Shown: positions 1-8,426 of the stretch, in pieces
Layout of the letters: every line of letters starts with the position of its first letter
Position numbering within the stretch: position 1 is the stretch's first letter
Assembly: GCA_035635555.1 (NCBI GenBank)
Contig: DASQAT010000013.1
Location: 124,001 to 188,000, forward strand
DNA: 64,000 nucleotides
From: Candidatus Dormiibacterota bacterium
GTDB lineage: Bacteria; Acidobacteriota; Polarisedimenticolia; Gp22-AA2
Direction of reading: 5' to 3'
The notes under the pieces: model-generated
Told to the model about the DNA's origin: nothing
Database searches by the model: none
What the model saw: the letters and a program-made list of their open reading frames with translations, nothing else
Program-made: the position numbers and the translations under genes

Positions 1-264
1 ACCGTTGTGAACGAGCACCCTGATCAAGTCTCCGCGGCCGAGATCGAGATGGTCCTCGTGGACCAAGTCCGCGACACGAGGTTCGAGGATCAGCAAGCCA
101 GTGAGGCCCGCGCCCTAGCGGCCCCGATCTGGGAGGTGCTCCTCGTGCTCGAGAAGGAGAGGATCCTAAAACTCCTGGTCGAGCGGATCGAATACGACGG
201 CAGGACGCTTGCGGTCAGGGTTCGGGTCCCGGCGCTCGTTGGCGAGGTCAGGAAGGCGTCATGA
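1..264 (+). CDS. Serine site-specific recombinase, C-terminal end (partial)
   Basis: Only the last 87 codons are visible. The frame is open from base 1, so the gene begins upstream and the first internal start (GTG at 7) is probably not the real one. The tail has a long acidic/Arg-Ala helix and then the segment LLVERIEYDGRTLAVRVRV. I recognise that as the closing part of large serine recombinases of phage, ICE and transposon type, where a helical region leads into a short beta segment. The catalytic N-terminal domain lies outside the window, so activity cannot be judged. Its stop overlaps the ATG of the next reading frame (ATGA at 261-264). It sits at the edge of an accessory gene block, which fits a mobile-element origin. 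Confidence 0.6.
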   Translation, partial: TVVNEHPDQVSAAEIEMVLVDQVRDTRFEDQQASEARALAAPIWEVLLVLEKERILKLLVERIEYDGRTLAVRVRVPALVGEVRKAS

Positions 265-744
265 GCAGTTCGATCCAGACCGTGACCTACGAGCTTCGCA
301 GATCCGACCTGTCTCAATCCCCCCCTCAAGGGCGCGGCTGGGTACTTCGGCAATGGAGACGCCGTGGAGCCTGAGACGTGGATGGAGCCGGACGGTCTGG
401 GGCTGCTCGACGATCGTATGTTCGTGGCGCGCGCCGTCGGTCGGTCCATGGAGCCCGCCATCCACGACCGAGACTTCGTCGTGTTCCGGAGCAACCCGGT
501 CGGGACGCGCCAGAACAAGATCGTGCTCGCGCAGTACCGGAGGCCGGCTGACCCCGAGACTGGAGGATCCTTCTCGGTGAAGAAGTACTCGTCGGGGAAG
601 CGGCCCGATCCAGAGACGGACTGGCGCCACACCCGAATCATGTTGTCGCCGCTCAACCGCGAGTACCAACCGATCGTGATTCCGGGGAATCAGGCGGAGC
701 ATTTCCAGATCCTCGCAGAGCTTGTGGCCGTGCTCGGAAGATAG
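261..744 (+). pseudogene. S24/LexA-like peptidase-domain protein, frameshifted in a C7 tract
   Basis: The second half (GTG 364 onward, 126 codons) carries an S24-type domain. The motif VGRSMEPAIHDRDFVVF contains the nucleophile Ser (residue 28 from GTG 364), and FSVKKY supplies the candidate general-base Lys (about residue 73). The best start is ATG 261, which overlaps the recombinase stop and reads MSSSIQTVTYELRRSDLSQ. That frame switches to the S24 frame only if one C of the seven-C run at 319-325 is dropped. The joined product would run on as PLKGAAGYFGNGDAVEPE, which matches the entry into S24-like domains found at the C-terminus of some DUF3427-type helicases. As read, the gene is broken. 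A sequencing error in the homopolymer, a real mutation and phase variation are all possible. No helicase domain precedes it here. Confidence 0.6.
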
Positions 745-916
745 GAGACGACCACTGGTGAGCTTCGACCTGCCCAGCGCCATTTTGGACTCGACCACGG
801 CGCAGCGGGTGGCGCGCGCGGCGACGTGTCGATCTACGACCTCCAGCTCCGAAGGACGCCCGGGAGCAGCGATCGGCGGCCCGGTGGGGGCTCGTCATGG
901 AAGGAGTGCATCCTAG
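745..916 (+). other. Short gap with a doubtful small reading frame
   Basis: A GTG at 758 opens a 52-codon frame ending at 916, with AGGAG about 10 bases upstream. I recognise no family in it. A second frame directly after the preceding TAG also stays open through this gap and includes a protein-like stretch (VSIYDLQLRRTP), so this may be eroded coding sequence from an older gene. No promoter is clear. Either call is weak. Confidence 0.2.
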
Positions 917-1519
917 GTGACGTTTCCCGGTCGAGCGGACGAGATCGCGCTCCATGAGCGTGTTCTGGCCGGAGATCCCGTCGCCCCTGTCGATGTCTTC
1001 AAGGCTTGGATGGATCCGCTCGTGAATGCCCTGCGGGCGGATCTTCGTTGTTCAGACGACGAGGCCTACGACAGCGGCATCGATGCCGTGCTTGCGTATC
1101 TGGAGGAGCCCGGGAAGTACGATCGAGGCAAAGGTCGGCTGAGCAGCTATGTGATGGACATCGCAAAGAAAAGAGCCATAGATCGGCTGCGGACTCGCAC
1201 GGCCGCCGAGCGCCGCGATGACGGGTATGCCGCAGCTGTCGACCTTCGCACGATGAATCCGAAGGATGTTCTAGAAGCGGAGGTCGAGGCGAGGGAGCTA
1301 TGGCAGAAGGTCGAAAATGCAGTTCCAGACGAGCGCGACCGGCGGATGCTCAAGCTCATCCTCGAGGGCGAGCGCTCGACGGACGCCTTCGCCGAGGCGC
1401 TCGAACTGGGCGTCCTTTCGCCGCTCGCTCAGCGCCGTTTGGTCAAGCAGCATCGCGACCGGCTGATGAAGGTGCTCGAGCGCCTGGGAACGAGGTTGGG
1501 CCATGACGAAGACGCCTAG
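917..1519 (+). CDS. Sigma-70-like (ECF-type) protein
   Basis: A 200-residue protein with a GTG start. Residues about 30-105 resemble sigma-70 region 2: an acidic helix, then KYDRGKGRLSSYVMDIAKKR and AIDRLR, the pattern used for core RNA polymerase and -10 contact. Residues about 130-195 look like a region-4 helical bundle (VPDERDRRMLKLILEG) but are divergent in the recognition helix. It is the first gene of a plus-strand operon and its 3' end overlaps the next gene by 17 bases. The likely role is a dedicated transcription factor for the downstream defence-type genes; that role is inferred from position. A non-sigma regulatory helix protein is the alternative. Confidence 0.6.
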   Translation: MTFPGRADEIALHERVLAGDPVAPVDVFKAWMDPLVNALRADLRCSDDEAYDSGIDAVLAYLEEPGKYDRGKGRLSSYVMDIAKKRAIDRLRTRTAAERRDDGYAAAVDLRTMNPKDVLEAEVEARELWQKVENAVPDERDRRMLKLILEGERSTDAFAEALELGVLSPLAQRRLVKQHRDRLMKVLERLGTRLGHDEDA

Positions 1520-1865
1520 CTGGCTCGACCACGCGGCGCGCCACAGCAGCGAGCGCCCCTGGACGTTGGGAGCGGTGCTGGAAGAGTACAGCCGCGTGGA
1601 AGGTGTGACGCGCGCGGAGACCGCCTCGTTCCTCGGTTGTGACGTCGATTCACTCGCCTGGCTTTCGCTCTGTCGAAAGCCTGCACCCGATCAGTTTTTG
1701 GAGGACGTCTCGCGGATCGCCGAGCGATTTCAGATCGATGGGCTCAAGCTCGCGCAGCTCATTCGGCGCGTCGATGCCATCGTCGTCCTGCGCCGGACGA
1801 CCACGGCAGAGGAGGAGACGTTGCTCCTTGCAGCGCGCGACCGCGACGAGGAGACGGAAGAGTGA
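1503..1865 (+). CDS. Small helical (HTH-like) accessory protein
   Basis: A 120-residue protein that I cannot assign to a named family. It is predicted all-helical, with the segment VTRAETASFLGCDVDSLAWL resembling a helix-turn-helix of XRE type and a following conserved-looking LSLCRKPAPDQFLEDVSRIA stretch. The C-terminal 20 residues are strongly acidic. It overlaps the sigma-like gene upstream by 17 bases and the metallopeptidase gene downstream by 4 (GTGA), so all three are translationally coupled. In ImmA/IrrE pairs the peptidase usually acts on a neighbouring HTH repressor. This protein is the obvious candidate substrate, or an anti-sigma partner. Both ideas are inference from the arrangement. 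Confidence 0.5.
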   Translation: MTKTPSWLDHAARHSSERPWTLGAVLEEYSRVEGVTRAETASFLGCDVDSLAWLSLCRKPAPDQFLEDVSRIAERFQIDGLKLAQLIRRVDAIVVLRRTTTAEEETLLLAARDRDEETEE

Positions 1866-2614
1866 GCCGCAACTGGCTAGACGAAGCCCTTCGGGCGGCT
1901 GGGCTTCGATCCGAATCCAGCTTCCCGCGGGATCTGATGGCCGACGTTGTGATGCAGCTGCCGGTGTCCATCGTCCCGCTGGCTGGCCTGTCGGCGCACG
2001 CTGTTCGTCGGTGGCTCGGGCAGCGCGGCATTCAGCACGAGGTCAACGACACGGACCGAGCCCTTCACGGATGCCTTGTTGCAAGAGCCGGCCAAGGGAT
2101 CTTGTTCATTAACGCTGGCGACGAGGAGTCGGAGCGCAGGTTCACTCTCGCTCACGAGATCGCCCACTTCATCCTCGATCACCTTCTTCCACGCCTGAAA
2201 GTGCTCAAGGTCTTCGGCAACCACATCCGACCCGTACTCGATGGTGAGCGCCCCCCAACACGCGAGGAGATGCTCTCCGCTGTGCTCGATCGGGTGCGAC
2301 TGGGCGTCCAAGTCCACCTGATGAGCCGGGGAGCCGATGGTGCTGTCTGCGCATGGGATGTCGAAGAGAGCGAGCAGCGCGCAGACCGTTTGGCGCTTGA
2401 GCTGCTGGCACCCGCGCATGCCGCAACAGCAGGTCTACGCCGCGTGATCGGCGAGACTGCGGAGCCGGCAGTGCAGCAGAAGCGCGCCGCTCAGAACCTG
2501 AGCGAGCGCTTCGGCCTTCCCGCCGACGTGGCCGACTCGTATGTACGACTCCTTCTCGATAGGCGGCGACGGCAGCCGTCCCTCAGTGAGGAGATCTTCG
2601 GGGGGAGAAAGTAG
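1862..2614 (+). CDS. ImmA/IrrE-family metallopeptidase
   Basis: A 250-residue protein with a GTG start overlapping the preceding stop. The zinc motif HEIAHFILDH puts His98, Glu99 and His102 in the HExxH arrangement. It is preceded by a beta-rich segment ending GILFINAGDEESERRFTLA, typical of the ImmA/IrrE (COG2856) fold. Members cleave or inactivate HTH repressors in response to DNA damage or mobile-element signals. The protein is longer than minimal ImmA because of an insert and a C-terminal helical region with an SERFGLPADVADSYVRLLL helix. A strong AG-rich site lies between its stop and the next ATG 2 bp away. It probably switches the operon on, through the sigma-like or helical protein. 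Confidence 0.8.
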   Translation: MSRNWLDEALRAAGLRSESSFPRDLMADVVMQLPVSIVPLAGLSAHAVRRWLGQRGIQHEVNDTDRALHGCLVARAGQGILFINAGDEESERRFTLAHEIAHFILDHLLPRLKVLKVFGNHIRPVLDGERPPTREEMLSAVLDRVRLGVQVHLMSRGADGAVCAWDVEESEQRADRLALELLAPAHAATAGLRRVIGETAEPAVQQKRAAQNLSERFGLPADVADSYVRLLLDRRRRQPSLSEEIFGGRK

Positions 2615-2616
2615 GC

Positions 2617-3864
2617 ATGGCGGACCGGCACCCAGAGCCCAGCACGATTGGCGAGCGCGCGCAGGCACGCCCGGTTGCGCCCGCATTGGATGATGAGGAG
2701 CTCGAAGAACTCCTCGGCGACCAGGAGTACGAAACGGCGTTCGGCGAGGACCTTGAGCGGACCCTCGACGTTGATACCTGGGCTACTGGGCTCGACTGGG
2801 AAGGCGCGGTCGCCCGTCTCAAAACCGAGATCCGATCCGCCGTCGAGCGAGAAGATGCCCTACGGCGGCTCGTTCGCGATGAGCTCCTCCCCCGTATTGG
2901 CCAAGCGGCCAATGCGCCACCTGAGGCGGGCGTGTATCGGACAACGGCGGAGGAGATTGCGAAGGTACACGAGGGGCTTCTGTTTCCAGGTCGCGTCGAG
3001 GCGGTCGATGGGACCTCCGCGACCCACGAGACGCTGCCCCTTGGCATCACGCAGATTGGGGTCGCCATAGTCAGCTACGGGGGTGTCTCCGCCACCTTCG
3101 CGCAGCGCGTTTTCAGGAAAGAGATCGCTGGCAAGGCCGCAGACCCCGTGAAGACCGCGATGGAGATCATCGATCGACGCGACGGGCGAGCCGGCGTCGG
3201 ACAGCCCGACGGGATGTCAGAGCTCGCTCGGCGTGGCATCATGACCTACGCTGAGCGCAAGATCCTCATCGACAAGGCCAGTGCTGAGTGGCGACTCGGC
3301 CACGGGGCTCCGATCCCGTACGAGCTGCTCACCGGGTCCGGAAGCATGCGGCTGCTCCAGGCCTCGCTCGCGGTCGTGGCCCGCCTGATCGAGCACGAGC
3401 GGTTCGTGTTCGTGCCGAGTGCCCCCGGAGAGCGAGGGCTGCTCACTCTGGGGAATGCGCTGGCGGCCGGCGAGTTCGCGATCCTGGGCACGATCGAACG
3501 AAGGATCGAAGCGGTCGTCGAACGAGGTCACTACGCCACCAAGAAGCACGACTACAAGGGCGAGGCGATGAGATTCGTGCGGCAGTATGGCCCCGAGGTT
3601 CTGTACGGCCTGTACTGCGCCTCGGAGCAATCACCCCCCTACTTGTTCTACGCCCATCGAAAGCACATCCACATGGCCGCGCGGATCGCCATCGCGGACA
3701 GCATCCTGCGCCCCGCGCGCGGCTTCCCGATGCTGATCGATGTTGCGGATGCCACGTGCAAGAGCGCATTTGGGGCGGCTGGCTTCGTCGGGCTGATTCA
3801 CGATGCGTACAGCCAAGCAGGCGTACCGTTGAAGTACTTCGGCGAGCGTGACACGCGTCGGTAA
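2617..3864 (+). CDS. nurA: NurA-domain nuclease
   Basis: A 415-residue protein with an RNase H-like NurA domain. The first conserved acidic site is at VDGT (Asp131), leading into the strand GVAIVSYGG. A late acidic strand LIDVAD carries Asp375. The first 100 residues are acidic and helical. NurA is the 5'-to-3' exonuclease and endonuclease partner that loads onto HerA hexamers in archaeal end resection. Here the nurA gene lies 15 bp upstream of a herA gene, the usual pairing. It is longer than stand-alone archaeal NurA, as is common for bacterial versions. The C-terminus (LKYFGERDTRR) matches the family's closing strand. Sequence divergence from archaeal NurA is high, so the call leans partly on the HerA neighbour. 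Confidence 0.75.
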   Translation: MADRHPEPSTIGERAQARPVAPALDDEELEELLGDQEYETAFGEDLERTLDVDTWATGLDWEGAVARLKTEIRSAVEREDALRRLVRDELLPRIGQAANAPPEAGVYRTTAEEIAKVHEGLLFPGRVEAVDGTSATHETLPLGITQIGVAIVSYGGVSATFAQRVFRKEIAGKAADPVKTAMEIIDRRDGRAGVGQPDGMSELARRGIMTYAERKILIDKASAEWRLGHGAPIPYELLTGSGSMRLLQASLAVVARLIEHERFVFVPSAPGERGLLTLGNALAAGEFAILGTIERRIEAVVERGHYATKKHDYKGEAMRFVRQYGPEVLYGLYCASEQSPPYLFYAHRKHIHMAARIAIADSILRPARGFPMLIDVADATCKSAFGAAGFVGLIHDAYSQAGVPLKYFGERDTRR

Positions 3865-3879
3865 GGGAGGAACATCGAG

Positions 3880-5841
3880 ATGGAAACCAGGAACACCGAT
3901 GGAGCCGAAGCCGTGAAGCCGGGAGCTGCCGATTTTCTGAAGCCGGCTCCCCCGGACGTACTCGCCGAGCTCGACGAGGTCGCTGCCGTCGGGCGTGCAC
4001 GGCTTGCTTCGCTGGATCCGGAACTCGCGGACGCCGTGGGGTTCACGCACTTCGACACCTCGTCGAGCGAGGACAATCTCCTCACGGTGCTCTTGACCCG
4101 TGACGACCTAAACCGCCTCGCGTCCCAGACGCTCGTGCGGATCAAGTCGCGCGATGACAAGCGCTCCTACTTGGGGGTGGTCGTGAGAGGTCCGTTCTCG
4201 GAGCCCGATGCTGTGGCGCCCAACTCGACCATGGCCGTGGGCGTCATCGTGCAGGGCAAGAAGGTTCAGTACACGTTCGACTACCACGGGCGCGCCGAGG
4301 TGGAGATCCTCGGCGAGGAGAGCGGAGACAACCTCGTGCCGCCACGTTACCGGCCGCGGCCGAAGAGTCCCGTCTACGTCATCGACGAGGAGGAGAGCGC
4401 TCGCATCCTCGGGGTGGGCGGCGACCTCTGCCTCGGGCAGGTCGTCGGCTACCAGAGCATGGAGGCGAGGATCCCGTCGAAGGAGAAGTCGGTGCTACCG
4501 CGCCACACGGCCGTCATCGGCACGACGGGCGGCGGTAAATCGACGACGGTCGCGTCGCTCATCCACCGTGCGCAGGAGAGCGAGATCGCGACCGTCGTGT
4601 TCGACGTGGAGGGCGAGTACACGCACATTGACGAGCCGACCGACCACGCCCCAATGCTCGACGCGCTCAGGGGACGTGGGCTCAAGCCGCAGGGTGTGCG
4701 CGAGCTGCACATCCTCCACCTGACGGGGCGTGAGACTACGAACCCCACGCACAAGAACCGTCACCCGTTCGCCTTGAAGTTCTCAAGCCTCTCGCCGTAC
4801 GCGATCGCTGAGATCTTGGAGATGTCCGACGCCCAGCAGGAGCGATTCCTGCGCGCCTACGACGTGACAAAACTACTCCTCGGTGACTTCCGCATCTTCC
4901 CGTCGAGCGATGCCGAGGCCCGCGAGGCCCTCGAGGTGGACGAGCTGACGACAGGCTACCCTCGGATGACCATCCATCACATCCTCGACGTGGTGAGCGC
5001 ATATATCCATAGCCTCAGTGACGGGGGCAAGGCCGAGGCGAAGGGCGAATCAAAGGGGGGCGGCCCACGTCGGAGCGGCTCGGCCATGGAGGCCCTCGGC
5101 GCTGAGAGCGAGGAAGATGCCACGGCGGCCAGCAGCCTCCAGCTCTTCAGCGAGTTCAAGACGAATCCGTCGAAGGTGCGCCAGCGAGTCGCCGTGCAGC
5201 CCAGCAAGAGCGAGATCAGCTGGAAGGCCCTGGCGGGCAAACTCCACCGGTTACGGCGGCTGGGCATCTTCGACGCCCGCAACGTCGCCGGCGTTGAATA
5301 CGCCGCGATGCTGACGTCCGGACGCGTGTCTGTGATCGACCTCTCGGACACAGACTCCCCGCAGCTCAACAACCTCGTGATCGCGGACATTCTGCGCGGT
5401 CTCCAGGATGCGCAGGAGGAGCGCTACAAGAAGGCGGCCGCGGCCGGGACACGCGTCGTGCCGACGCTGATCATCATCGAGGAGGCGCACGAGTTCCTAT
5501 CGGCCAACCGAATCGCGCAGATGCCCGTGCTCTTCCAGCAGGTGGCCAGGATCGCCAAGCGTGGTCGCAAACGGTGGCTCGGCTTGGTCTTCGTCACGCA
5601 GCTGCCGCAGCACCTGCCCAACGAGGTGCTCGGCCTGGTCAACAACTTCATCATCCACAAGATCACCGACAGCATGGTCATCAGCCGCATGCAGAGGACG
5701 GTCGGGAGCATTGATCAGAGCCTCTGGAACCGGGTCCCTCGCCTCGCACCGGGGCAGGCGCTCGTCTCTTTCGCGAGCTTCGCGCGCCCGCTCATGGTCG
5801 CGATCGACCCCGCGCCGTGCAAGCGTCTGCTGGTGGAGTAG
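3880..5841 (+). CDS. herA: HerA-like hexameric DNA translocase/ATPase
   Basis: A 653-residue protein of the FtsK-HerA superfamily (DUF87). An N-terminal HAS-barrel-like beta region (about residues 30-190) precedes Walker A GTTGGGKSTT (residues 214-223, Lys220). Next comes the DVEGEYTHI strand, then Walker B with LIIIEEAHEFL (Glu534/Glu535). The C-terminal block RIAKRGRKRWLGLVFVTQLP is the usual arginine-finger and sensor region, and the protein ends with the family's closing helix. It would form a hexamer that pumps DNA into the NurA nuclease. A clear GGAGG site precedes the ATG. Residues about 370-430 form a charged low-complexity insert (GGKAEAKGESKGGG). The next gene starts 3 bases after its stop. 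Confidence 0.9.
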   Translation: METRNTDGAEAVKPGAADFLKPAPPDVLAELDEVAAVGRARLASLDPELADAVGFTHFDTSSSEDNLLTVLLTRDDLNRLASQTLVRIKSRDDKRSYLGVVVRGPFSEPDAVAPNSTMAVGVIVQGKKVQYTFDYHGRAEVEILGEESGDNLVPPRYRPRPKSPVYVIDEEESARILGVGGDLCLGQVVGYQSMEARIPSKEKSVLPRHTAVIGTTGGGKSTTVASLIHRAQESEIATVVFDVEGEYTHIDEPTDHAPMLDALRGRGLKPQGVRELHILHLTGRETTNPTHKNRHPFALKFSSLSPYAIAEILEMSDAQQERFLRAYDVTKLLLGDFRIFPSSDAEAREALEVDELTTGYPRMTIHHILDVVSAYIHSLSDGGKAEAKGESKGGGPRRSGSAMEALGAESEEDATAASSLQLFSEFKTNPSKVRQRVAVQPSKSEISWKALAGKLHRLRRLGIFDARNVAGVEYAAMLTSGRVSVIDLSDTDSPQLNNLVIADILRGLQDAQEERYKKAAAAGTRVVPTLIIIEEAHEFLSANRIAQMPVLFQQVARIAKRGRKRWLGLVFVTQLPQHLPNEVLGLVNNFIIHKITDSMVISRMQRTVGSIDQSLWNRVPRLAPGQALVSFASFARPLMVAIDPAPCKRLLVE

Positions 5842-5844
5842 GTA

Positions 5845-8421
5845 GTGGACGCCGCTCTCAACACCAAGACCGCGTTTGTCGACCTTCCTGACCTTCCTTT
5901 CATCAGCGCAGGGAAGGAGACCGGCAAGATCCAGGTCCGCATCAGCTATCGCATTATCGAGCTCTTCTCGGAGGGCCTTTACTCCAGCCCGAATAAGGCA
6001 GTCGAGGAGCTCGTCTCGAATGCCTTCGACGCCGGCGCGACGAAAGTCCACGTGATTCTTTCCCCCGACCGTACCGTTCCTGACGCCGTTATCGCAGTGA
6101 TCGATGACGGTACGGGAATGCAGCCCGACGACCTGCGCCGGCACTGGCTGATCGGCGTGAGCAACAAGCGGGAGCTCAAGAAGCCACCCAAAGGGCGAAA
6201 GCAGATCGGCAAGTTCGGGATCGGGAAGCTCGCGACCTTCGTGCTCTCGAGCCACCTGACCCACGTCTGTAAGGTCGATGGGAAGTTCTTCGCGACAACG
6301 ATGAACTACTCACAGATCCCTCAGGGGCAGGGCAGAGGAATCCACGCCGAGGACATCGTCGAGTTGCCGCTGCGCGAGCTCACCGATGCGGAAGCGAAGG
6401 CGGCGCTGTCGCCGATCATCCAGGGCTCGAAGCTCGGCTACCGAGCTATCAAGCTTTTCGGCAAGGGGGCCGCGCCGACGTGGACCGTCGCCATCATGTC
6501 GGGCCTGAAGGACATGGCGCGAGAGATCAAAAAGGGCCGCCTGTCGTGGGTGCTCCGAACAGCGATGCCGCTCCGCGACGATTTCAAGCTGTACCTCGAC
6601 GGCGACGAGCAGGCGCCGTCGAAGGCGGCGACACCCCCACTCAAGAAGTGGGTCCTCGGGAAGGATCTCAAGAGTTTACCCAAGCCCGCCCCAGAGGACC
6701 TCGAGGTCACGGTCGCCAAGAAGGTCCCACCCGAGCAGCACTACGGCCTCACGCACCCAAAGCTCGGTCGCATAACGGGATACGCGGAGGTTTACGAGGG
6801 GCTTCTCACTGAAGGCAAGTCGTCCGAGATCGATCGCAGCCACGGCTACTTCGTCTACGTCTGCGGAAGGCTCATCAACCTCGGCGACGAGCTATTCGGC
6901 ATGGAAGCGCTGCGGCACGGGACGTTCGCGCGCTTCCGGATGGTCGTCCACATCGACAGACTGGACGATGAGCTCCGCTCGTCACGAGAGGCCCTCCGCG
7001 AAGGAACGCTCGTTAACGTCGCTCGGAACATTCTCCACGCGGTGTTCAACCATGCCCGGAAGTGGCTCGAGGAACACGACGCCAAGCAGGCGCCAGGCAG
7101 GCGCGCCACGGGGCAGATTGCCGATAGCCCGTGGAGTCTCACGCGTCGCCCCCTCATTGGGCTTCTCGCCGCGGCACTCGAGGGGAAGGTCGCGCCCCGC
7201 TACCTCAGGTATCCCACCAACCTCGGCAAGCCAGCGAGGCAGAAGCTGCTCGAGGTGCTTCAGCAACGAGCCGAGAGCGACGAAGGCCTCGTTCTCAAGA
7301 CGGAGCTGGCGGAACTGTCTCAGGATCAGGGGTTCGCCGTCCTCGACATCGAAAGTGGGACACTCCAGATCAACACCTTGCATCCGTTCGTTGCCGCGCA
7401 CCGGGAAGATTATGAACGCGGGAGAGAGACTCTGGGCTTGCTCGCGATGGCAGAGGTCCTCACCGAAGCTCATCTCCACGAAGTTGGCGTCGGACCAAGC
7501 ATAGTGGCCGAGGTCATGAGCCGGCGTGATGAAATGCTCAGGCATTTCGCGCGATCTATGAAGCGCACTGCTTACATCGTCGCGCAGGCCGTCGAAGATG
7601 CCAGCACTGACGAGAACAAGCTCGAAGAAGAACTCGTCGCGGCGTTTGACAGCATTGGCTTCAATGCCGTGCGCATAGGTGGAAACGGGAAGCCCGATGG
7701 CAAGGCCGAGGCACCACTGGGTGCGGGAGGCGGCGGCAAGGAACGACGCTACGCGGTTTCCCTCGAAGCCAAGAGCAAGGAGATGCTCGGGAAGAAGGTG
7801 TCCGCAAAGACCGTGGGCGTTTCGACGGTGGCGCTTCACCGGGACGAGTACGGCTGCGACCACGCCATAGTTGTCGGTCCAGACTTTCCGACTGGCGAAG
7901 GCGAAGGCGCTTCGCTTGTGAAACAGCTGAAGGCGGACAGAGCGAAGACCGGCAAGACGATCACCGTCGTCAAGACCGTAGACCTGGCCCGTCTCGTTCG
8001 CCTCGTGCCTGTCAAAGGCGTTGGCCTCGACCGGCTTCGGGATCTCTTCCAGAACTGCGCAACCCCAGAAGAGGCCAAGAAGTGGATCGACGGCCTGCTG
8101 GCCGAAAAACCGAGCAAGCCGCCGTACAACGCGATTCTCGACACGATTTGGGCTCTCCAAGACGACGTTCCCGCGGAGGCCGTCGAATTCGCCGCCGTCA
8201 CCACCGCCCTACGGAAGGACAAGCAGATCGAGATCAAGAAGGCGGAACTCATCGATCTCTGCAGGGCCATGTCTAGGATGAACCCCCACGTGGTAGTTCG
8301 CGACAATACGGTGGAGCTGACTCAACGCCCAGACCGCATCCTGGAGGCGGCCGGTGCCGTGCTTCGCCAGTTTCCTGAAGAGGAGCAGAAGAGCACCATC
8401 TTCAAGGCGGTCAAGAAATGA
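5845..8421 (+). CDS. GHKL (Hsp90/MutL/MORC-type) ATPase fused to a PD-(D/E)XK nuclease
   Basis: An 858-residue protein with a GTG start. The N-terminal GHKL fold has an N-box at residues 54-64 (EELVSNAFDAG), the DDGTGM lid motif at 87-92 and GKFGIGKLA at 122-130; all three ATP-binding motifs are intact. The middle third (about 200-560) has no motif I recognise and probably acts as transducer and coiled region. Near residue 611 a restriction-endonuclease-like core begins: GKPDG (Asp618) and SLEAKSK (Glu641, Lys643) give the D...ExK triad of an Mrr-type nuclease. MORC/MutL-type GHKL proteins in prokaryotic R-M-like operons are established. Here the ATPase clamp and nuclease are joined in one chain beside HerA-NurA. 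Its stop lies 5 bp from that of the opposing methylase. Confidence 0.85.
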   Translation: MDAALNTKTAFVDLPDLPFISAGKETGKIQVRISYRIIELFSEGLYSSPNKAVEELVSNAFDAGATKVHVILSPDRTVPDAVIAVIDDGTGMQPDDLRRHWLIGVSNKRELKKPPKGRKQIGKFGIGKLATFVLSSHLTHVCKVDGKFFATTMNYSQIPQGQGRGIHAEDIVELPLRELTDAEAKAALSPIIQGSKLGYRAIKLFGKGAAPTWTVAIMSGLKDMAREIKKGRLSWVLRTAMPLRDDFKLYLDGDEQAPSKAATPPLKKWVLGKDLKSLPKPAPEDLEVTVAKKVPPEQHYGLTHPKLGRITGYAEVYEGLLTEGKSSEIDRSHGYFVYVCGRLINLGDELFGMEALRHGTFARFRMVVHIDRLDDELRSSREALREGTLVNVARNILHAVFNHARKWLEEHDAKQAPGRRATGQIADSPWSLTRRPLIGLLAAALEGKVAPRYLRYPTNLGKPARQKLLEVLQQRAESDEGLVLKTELAELSQDQGFAVLDIESGTLQINTLHPFVAAHREDYERGRETLGLLAMAEVLTEAHLHEVGVGPSIVAEVMSRRDEMLRHFARSMKRTAYIVAQAVEDASTDENKLEEELVAAFDSIGFNAVRIGGNGKPDGKAEAPLGAGGGGKERRYAVSLEAKSKEMLGKKVSAKTVGVSTVALHRDEYGCDHAIVVGPDFPTGEGEGASLVKQLKADRAKTGKTITVVKTVDLARLVRLVPVKGVGLDRLRDLFQNCATPEEAKKWIDGLLAEKPSKPPYNAILDTIWALQDDVPAEAVEFAAVTTALRKDKQIEIKKAELIDLCRAMSRMNPHVVVRDNTVELTQRPDRILEAAGAVLRQFPEEEQKSTIFKAVKK

Positions 8422-8426
8422 CGCTT

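Noticed and set aside
2617-5841. HerA/NurA as archaeal contamination or a misjoined contig
   Set aside because: The genes are coupled to bacterial-type neighbours with matching composition and continuous overlaps; bacterial HerA-NurA pairs are known.
8422-8426. Terminator between the convergent GHKL and methylase genes
   Set aside because: Only 5 bp separate the stops and no stem followed by a T-run is present there or within the gene ends I could read.
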